In this document: positions 35,468-38,837 of the stretch, piece by piece
How the letters are laid out: every line of letters begins with the position of its first letter
Position numbering within the stretch: position 1 is the stretch's first letter
Source of the DNA: Bdellovibrionales bacterium
Lineage (GTDB): Bacteria > Bdellovibrionota > FAC87 > UBA2466 > JACKAF01
Assembly: GCA_020435295.1 (NCBI GenBank)
Contig: JAGQZV010000009.1
Span: forward strand, 1-38,837
DNA: 38,837 nt
Reading direction: 5' to 3'
Program-made: the position numbers and the translations under genes
Notes under the pieces: generated by a model
The model's input: the letters and a program-made list of their open reading frames with translations, nothing else
Databases searched by the model: none
What the model was told of the DNA's origin: nothing

Positions 35468-36421
35468 CTACCAAACCATCGTTTCCAAATATCGTCGGAG
35501 ATGCCCGGCCGTTGGAAATTTCTTCCAAATTAGCCCAATCTTCAGACCACAAATGATCTCTTTCACCTGAGGCGGAACTTTTGAGTACGCACGCTTTCCG
35601 CCCAAAGTCTCATGAAACACCCGGATCATCGCCACCACATCGTCACGAATATTCTCGGGGCGAGGGGCTGCCCAGTGGAAAAAATCCAAAATCTTCAGAT
35701 CGAAACCCAAGCCTTGGCGCCTAATAATAACGTTCTCCGAATGCAAATCTCCATGGTACTCACGCGCCTGATGTATCTGCTCCATCCCTCGCGCCAGAGC
35801 ATGTAGCAGGTGCAGCGCCTGAAAATAGTGCATGCGCTGGCCCTTTTGCCGCTTTAGGAAACTGGCAAGCAGCTCACCTTCTACATATTCTGATATAAGT
35901 GCCGTCACGAGAGAGCCGTAATGATAAAAACTCTCCATCGTGTGGTACTGAATCAGAACCGGGCACTCGCGCAGCTTATGGAGTTTTTTTGCGTAAAACT
36001 TTAGAACCTTGTTGCGCGGATTGCGATGGGGGAAAAATATCTTTGCCGCACGCAGAATACCAGTCTCTATCTCCCGGATCAGGTAGACTTCGGCTTCCCA
36101 CCCGGCCCCCAACTGTGAGATCACTTCATATTTTCTGGAGAAGCGGCGTCCAGGAGGAAAATTAAAAGCTTCTATTTTTCGTGGTTTGGTTTTTTTCTTT
36201 TTCTTTTTTTTCTTCTTTTTTTTCCTGGCGGGCTTACGGCGTTTCAGTTTCTTCTTCTTCTTGACTCTCTTCTTTTTCAGTCGTTTCTTTTTCTTAGGCT
36301 TTTTCCTTTTCACACGGGCGCGGCCGCGGACGCGTCGCACTCTGACTTTCTTGCGCTTCTTCTTGCGCCGTTTCTTCTTCCGCACGTTTTTTTTGCGGGG
36401 CTTCTTCTTCAGTCTAGCCAT
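35468..36421 (-). CDS. Ser/Thr kinase-like protein with an 80-residue poly-Lys/Arg tail
   Basis: Residues 1-80 hold about 60 Lys/Arg and no acidic residue, including an 11-Lys run at 67-77. A protein-kinase-like domain follows: glycine-rich loop LGAGWEAEV (104-112), ATP-binding K127 in RAAKIFF, catalytic loop HGDLHSEN (223-230, D225, N230) and DFF (246-248) in place of DFG. The tail resembles histone H1-like or nucleoid proteins and could bind DNA, RNA or polyphosphate. The homopolymer runs (A7-A8 on the coding strand) could slip. The start has no good SD and sits 4 bases from a palindrome, GTTTACGTAAAC. Operon with PP2C and the gene upstream. Confidence 0.8.
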   Translation of the reverse strand: MARLKKKPRKKNVRKKKRRKKKRKKVRVRRVRGRARVKRKKPKKKKRLKKKRVKKKKKLKRRKPARKKKKKKKKKKKTKPRKIEAFNFPPGRRFSRKYEVISQLGAGWEAEVYLIREIETGILRAAKIFFPHRNPRNKVLKFYAKKLHKLRECPVLIQYHTMESFYHYGSLVTALISEYVEGELLASFLKRQKGQRMHYFQALHLLHALARGMEQIHQAREYHGDLHSENVIIRRQGLGFDLKILDFFHWAAPRPENIRDDVVAMIRVFHETLGGKRAYSKVPPQVKEIICGLKIGLIWKKFPTAGHLRRYLETMVW

Positions 36422-36425
36422 AGTT

Positions 36426-36437
36426 GTTTACGTAAAC
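36426..36437. promoter_or_regulatory. Palindrome GTTTACGTAAAC just before the kinase start
   Basis: A perfect 12-base palindrome lies 4 bases upstream of the kinase ATG, in the 26-base gap after the previous gene. It could be an operator site or chance. It overlaps where an SD would normally be. Confidence 0.3.
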
Positions 36438-36447
36438 CCATTGGAAG

Positions 36448-36888
36448 TTAGTCCAGAACGTCGAAGTTCTCAACCACGAGTAAGTTTCCCCAAAAGAGGA
36501 ACTTGGGGGTTTTCTTTCCCGTTACCCGTACAGCGAGTTTCCCTGCTGCTCCGGTCACGCGGCTAAGGAGCAATGCGTTATCTACTACGGAAAATTCCTC
36601 TCCATCTTCACGCGTAAAAACAAGCGTACAAGACTGCGCACCTGGCTCCTCACAGCTAACGGTCCCCCTCCATTGGATCATCGGGAGCGAGGGGGGCGGA
36701 CTTAAGAGGTAGCGTGGGTGCCGATCATAGCTAGGCGCAAAGCCCACCACGGGCAGCAAGAGGGCGAGAAACACCGCCCACCAAGCAGCCCGAGCCGAAA
36801 TTGATGCCTTGCGGCACCCTTCAATAATTGAACGCCAAAACGACCCCACCCCTCTATTGTAGGGTCGCAAGTGGTAGCAAAAATACAC
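36448..36888 (-). CDS. Membrane-anchored protein upstream of the kinase, unknown
   Basis: The 146-residue frame has one hydrophobic segment (WAVFLALLLPVVGFA, about 37-51), preceded by a basic region, and then about 95 residues with a Cys pair (C79, C86), probably a beta-rich periplasmic domain. GTG 36888 starts the longest form; GTG 36849 gives a shorter one. Neither has a well-placed SD. It is followed after 26 bases by the kinase and is probably in its operon. The family is not known to me. Confidence 0.6.
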   Translation of the reverse strand: MYFCYHLRPYNRGVGSFWRSIIEGCRKASISARAAWWAVFLALLLPVVGFAPSYDRHPRYLLSPPPSLPMIQWRGTVSCEEPGAQSCTLVFTREDGEEFSVVDNALLLSRVTGAAGKLAVRVTGKKTPKFLFWGNLLVVENFDVLD

Positions 36889-37066
36889 CGCACCATGAAA
36901 TTTCCATCATATAGCGCCCAAGGGGCATTTTTCTAACCCCCTGGAATCGCTCAATTTCGCCCTGAATCGCTTCGCGGCGGGGCATTGGCAATGTTTGTGC
37001 AAAGCGAACCACTGGGCACTCGGAGAGCCGTGGGGTCGCCGAGCATCGTGTTTTGAGGGCAGTGAA
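36889..37066. other. Intergenic region with a possible sigma-54 promoter
   Basis: This 178-base gap separates the kinase operon from the L,D-transpeptidase-like locus. At 36986-37001 TGGCAA-N5-GTGCA matches the sigma-54 pattern in 9 of 11 positions, with GG-N10-GC spacing correct. No other clear promoter is visible. Confidence 0.35.
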
Positions 37067-37255
37067 ATGAAGGGCTCCGGCTCTACATTAAATATCAAAG
37101 CGATCATCTTTCTCTGGGCGGTCTTGTTCATCGTAATGATCCTCATGTTGTCCTGCGCACGGGCGGACCACAGGCATGCCGTACGGAGATCCCAGAAAGC
37201 CCCGGCTTTGGTAAAGTGTGTACATGCCCCACACCTACCGCTTGCTACTTCTTAG
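37067..37255 (+). CDS. Small membrane protein or lipoprotein
   Basis: ATG 37067 has GAGGG seven bases upstream. The 62-residue product has one hydrophobic stretch (AIIFLWAVLFIVMILMLS) followed by a Cys and a basic, His/Arg-rich tail. This could be a signal peptide with a weak lipobox or a membrane anchor. It overlaps the following gene by about 30 bases. The tail has no recognised motif. Confidence 0.45.
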   Translation: MKGSGSTLNIKAIIFLWAVLFIVMILMLSCARADHRHAVRRSQKAPALVKCVHAPHLPLATS

Positions 37256-38384
37256 TTTGTTCCTAGGGACTTCTTCACTTGCCACTCCGCATAAGGCATG
37301 CGCCGATAAAGAGGCGGATATCCGAATCATTGTCTCCACCAATGTAGACGGCCCAGAGTCAGTAAAACAACTGCACGCATTAGTATCCTCCACAACACCA
37401 CTGCCCATTCACGCTAGGAATTCTGGGCCATCGGTGAACTTAGTTTTGAACAAGATCCACTCCGGGGATTGTGTTCAATACGAGCCACAAGAAGCCGCAG
37501 AGTTCTCGTTACAGTTCTCGGAAGAAGGCAACTTGTTCAAAAGCCTAGGAAAAATCTTCGGGGTAGGGAACTCTATCCAGAAGCCAAAACTCGTACCTGT
37601 TGTGTATTGGAAAAAACAAGATGAGTCGCGCCACTTCGGCCTCATGGATCTCAAAAACCTCGAAACACTCCACGATGTCACGACACGGGAAACCCCCATT
37701 AAGGAACTCCTCGCCTACCCGACGGACAAGAGATTTACCGTGCTCTACGTTCTGTGCCCTAAGGACCGCAAGGCGGTTTGTCACCTTGAGATCCGCCACA
37801 AAGGAAAATGGGTTAACGATCCAAAAAGTGGCAAGCGCCTACGCTACCCCGTTCTCGGACGTTCCAATCGCAACGGCGACTTGAGCCAGCGGATCCTTTT
37901 TGGCGGCGACACTCCGCAAGGCATCTATTACCTATGGGGCACGATGTTCACGGCAGATCCCGTTTTTGGAAATGAACCCCGAATCGATTTGGACGCGAAC
38001 ATGCCGCCAGTCAATTCTTACGTCTACGAACTTAACTCGCCAGTCCTCGATGGACTTGTCCCGGAATCCGCAAGAAAAGATTATTGGATACATGAATGGC
38101 CATTGGCGTATAAGTTGGGACGATCTTATCTGCGGATCCACACCAACCCCGAAATAATGGGGAAAAAGTCGGCTGCGGTGGCTCAAGAAGACAGCCTATT
38201 TAACCCAACTCAAGGTTGCCTTAACGCCGGCCCGTCCATGAAGGGCCTGCTCGAAACGCTAGTTCGTCTCGGGATAGTCAGAAAAGACCAAATTCACACT
38301 CCCGAGCCCGCAACCTCTCCTACCCTAGGCTGGAAAGTCATCCCGAAAATCGGAAATGTCTTTCTTATTGTGCGCGATTACTAA
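37224..38384 (+). CDS. L,D-transpeptidase-like exported protein
   Basis: The product starts at ATG 37224 (GTG 37218 is possible) with a signal peptide (LLLLSLFLGTSSLATP). Its C-terminal part resembles the YkuD/L,D-transpeptidase fold: GDTPQGIYYLWG, RIHTNPEI with candidate H306, and PTQGCLNAG with candidate nucleophile C332. In classic enzymes this is HG...SHGCxR, so S, H and R are replaced. A roughly 170-residue N-terminal region is unassigned. It may cross-link or modify peptidoglycan, or be a divergent relative. No SD; it overlaps the preceding small gene. Confidence 0.6.
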   Translation: MPHTYRLLLLSLFLGTSSLATPHKACADKEADIRIIVSTNVDGPESVKQLHALVSSTTPLPIHARNSGPSVNLVLNKIHSGDCVQYEPQEAAEFSLQFSEEGNLFKSLGKIFGVGNSIQKPKLVPVVYWKKQDESRHFGLMDLKNLETLHDVTTRETPIKELLAYPTDKRFTVLYVLCPKDRKAVCHLEIRHKGKWVNDPKSGKRLRYPVLGRSNRNGDLSQRILFGGDTPQGIYYLWGTMFTADPVFGNEPRIDLDANMPPVNSYVYELNSPVLDGLVPESARKDYWIHEWPLAYKLGRSYLRIHTNPEIMGKKSAAVAQEDSLFNPTQGCLNAGPSMKGLLETLVRLGIVRKDQIHTPEPATSPTLGWKVIPKIGNVFLIVRDY

Positions 38385-38423
38385 TTGAAGCTCCCGTTTG
38401 ACTCATTTAGCTAAGGTAAATAG

Positions 38424-38432
38424 TGTTATACT
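38424..38432 (+). promoter_or_regulatory. Extended -10 promoter for lemA
   Basis: TGTTATACT fits an extended -10 (TGn-TATACT). TTGACT at 38398 is 23 bases upstream of the hexamer, too far for a normal -35. Transcription would start near 38440, about 19 bases before the ATG. Confidence 0.45.
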
Positions 38433-38458
38433 GTTTTTACTCTGAAAGAGGTCTAGGG

Positions 38459-38837
38459 ATGAATTTATCTGGTTTTACGCGGAAAGCTGTTCTACTTACT
38501 TTTGTACTGTCTTTAACCGTTTTTAGCGGATGCGGGTACAACGCACTGCAAGGCCTTGATGAGGATGTAAAAGCCTCTTGGGCGGAAGTAGAGAATCAAT
38601 ACCAAAGGCGATCCGATCTGATCCCCAATTTGGTTTCAGTAGTAAAAGGCTACGCTAAGCATGAGAAAGAAACCTTAGAGGCAGTGATCGAAGCCCGTGC
38701 AAAGGCGACTCAAACAAAGGTAGAGGTTAAAGATCTCTCCAACGCTGGAAGCTTTGGAAAATTCCAGCAAGCCCAGGACGCGTTGAGCTCTGCTCTTTCC
38801 CGACTCATGGTGGTCGTAGAGCGGTACCCAGATCTCA
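38459..38837 (+). CDS. lemA: LemA-family lipoprotein, 3' end missing
   Basis: ATG 38459 has AAAGAGG upstream. A signal peptide (TFVLSLTVFSGC) has a lipobox, then GYNALQGLDEDVKASWAEVENQYQRRSDLIPNLV, which is the conserved LemA N-terminal region, and helices rich in KAxQ/EA. The window ends after 126 codons, before the rest of the family's usual length. LemA proteins are mostly of unknown function. Confidence 0.9.
   Translation, partial: MNLSGFTRKAVLLTFVLSLTVFSGCGYNALQGLDEDVKASWAEVENQYQRRSDLIPNLVSVVKGYAKHEKETLEAVIEARAKATQTKVEVKDLSNAGSFGKFQQAQDALSSALSRLMVVVERYPDL

Noticed and set aside
36186-36566. A poly-Phe frame opposite the kinase tail
   Set aside because: It is the mirror of Lys-rich coding sequence and is not protein-like.
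38398-38403. TTGACT as the -35 of the lemA promoter
   Set aside because: The spacing to TATACT is 23 bases; the extended -10 alone explains the site better.

Overview
The window looks like chromosome from a free-living or predatory Gram-negative bacterium of the Bdellovibrionota/deltaproteobacterial type. This placement is inferred from gene content only. Signs are an LptM-like lipoprotein next to dapF, lysine/meso-DAP synthesis by the DapL aminotransferase, many lipoproteins and signal-peptide proteins, outer-membrane proteins, sigma-54-type promoters, and a small Ser/Thr kinase with its PP2C phosphatase. There is no phage, transposase or CRISPR array. The one possible mobile-element scar is a 22-nt repeat of a tRNA-Ser 3' end.

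Layout. 1-4669: 3' part of a rocD-like aminotransferase, then lptM-like, dapF, dapA, dapB and dapL, mostly overlapping. 4716-6637 (minus): an FkbM methyltransferase and a Kdo-hydroxylase-like Fe(II)/2OG enzyme, coupled by ATGA. 6638-7606: a divergent control region with a possible 29-aa membrane peptide, then a secreted protein. 7609-11920: acs, a receiver-first histidine kinase and a GT4 glycosyltransferase. 12004-14081: a small membrane protein, tRNA-Ser(GCT) with a duplicated 3' end, a GT2 enzyme with a signal-like N terminus, and a CAP-domain gene that appears broken at its 5' end. 14161-17038 (minus): a secreted permuted-papain-like enzyme and an unknown partner. 17209-19067 (minus): a DUF1624-like membrane acyltransferase and a LOG protein. 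19131-21357: an alpha/beta hydrolase, hpf, two small uncharacterised ORFs with unusual inverted repeats and a consensus sigma-54 promoter, and tRNA-Arg(ACG). 21389-23947: a coiled-coil lipoprotein and a lipid-anchored beta-barrel protein behind a sigma-70-type promoter. 23963-31376: ndh, a GT87-like enzyme, add, a SmpA/OmlA-type lipoprotein, tadA, an exported unknown, a GNAT enzyme and queG. 31480-34641: a second consensus sigma-54 promoter, a small exported Cys protein, a TrpF-like protein lacking the usual catalytic Cys, and a CopA-type ATPase. 34622-36888 (minus): membrane protein, kinase and PP2C, the kinase carrying an 80-residue Lys/Arg tail. 36985-38837: a possible third sigma-54 promoter, a small membrane protein or lipoprotein, an L,D-transpeptidase-like protein and the start of a LemA lipoprotein.

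The strongest unexplained signals are the sigma-54 promoters in front of small uncharacterised genes, the nested inverted repeats beside hpf, and the kinase with the poly-lysine tail next to its phosphatase. The Kdo-hydroxylase-like/FkbM pair may modify surface glycans. tadA lies about 6.7 kb from the tRNA-Arg(ACG) that is its classic substrate.
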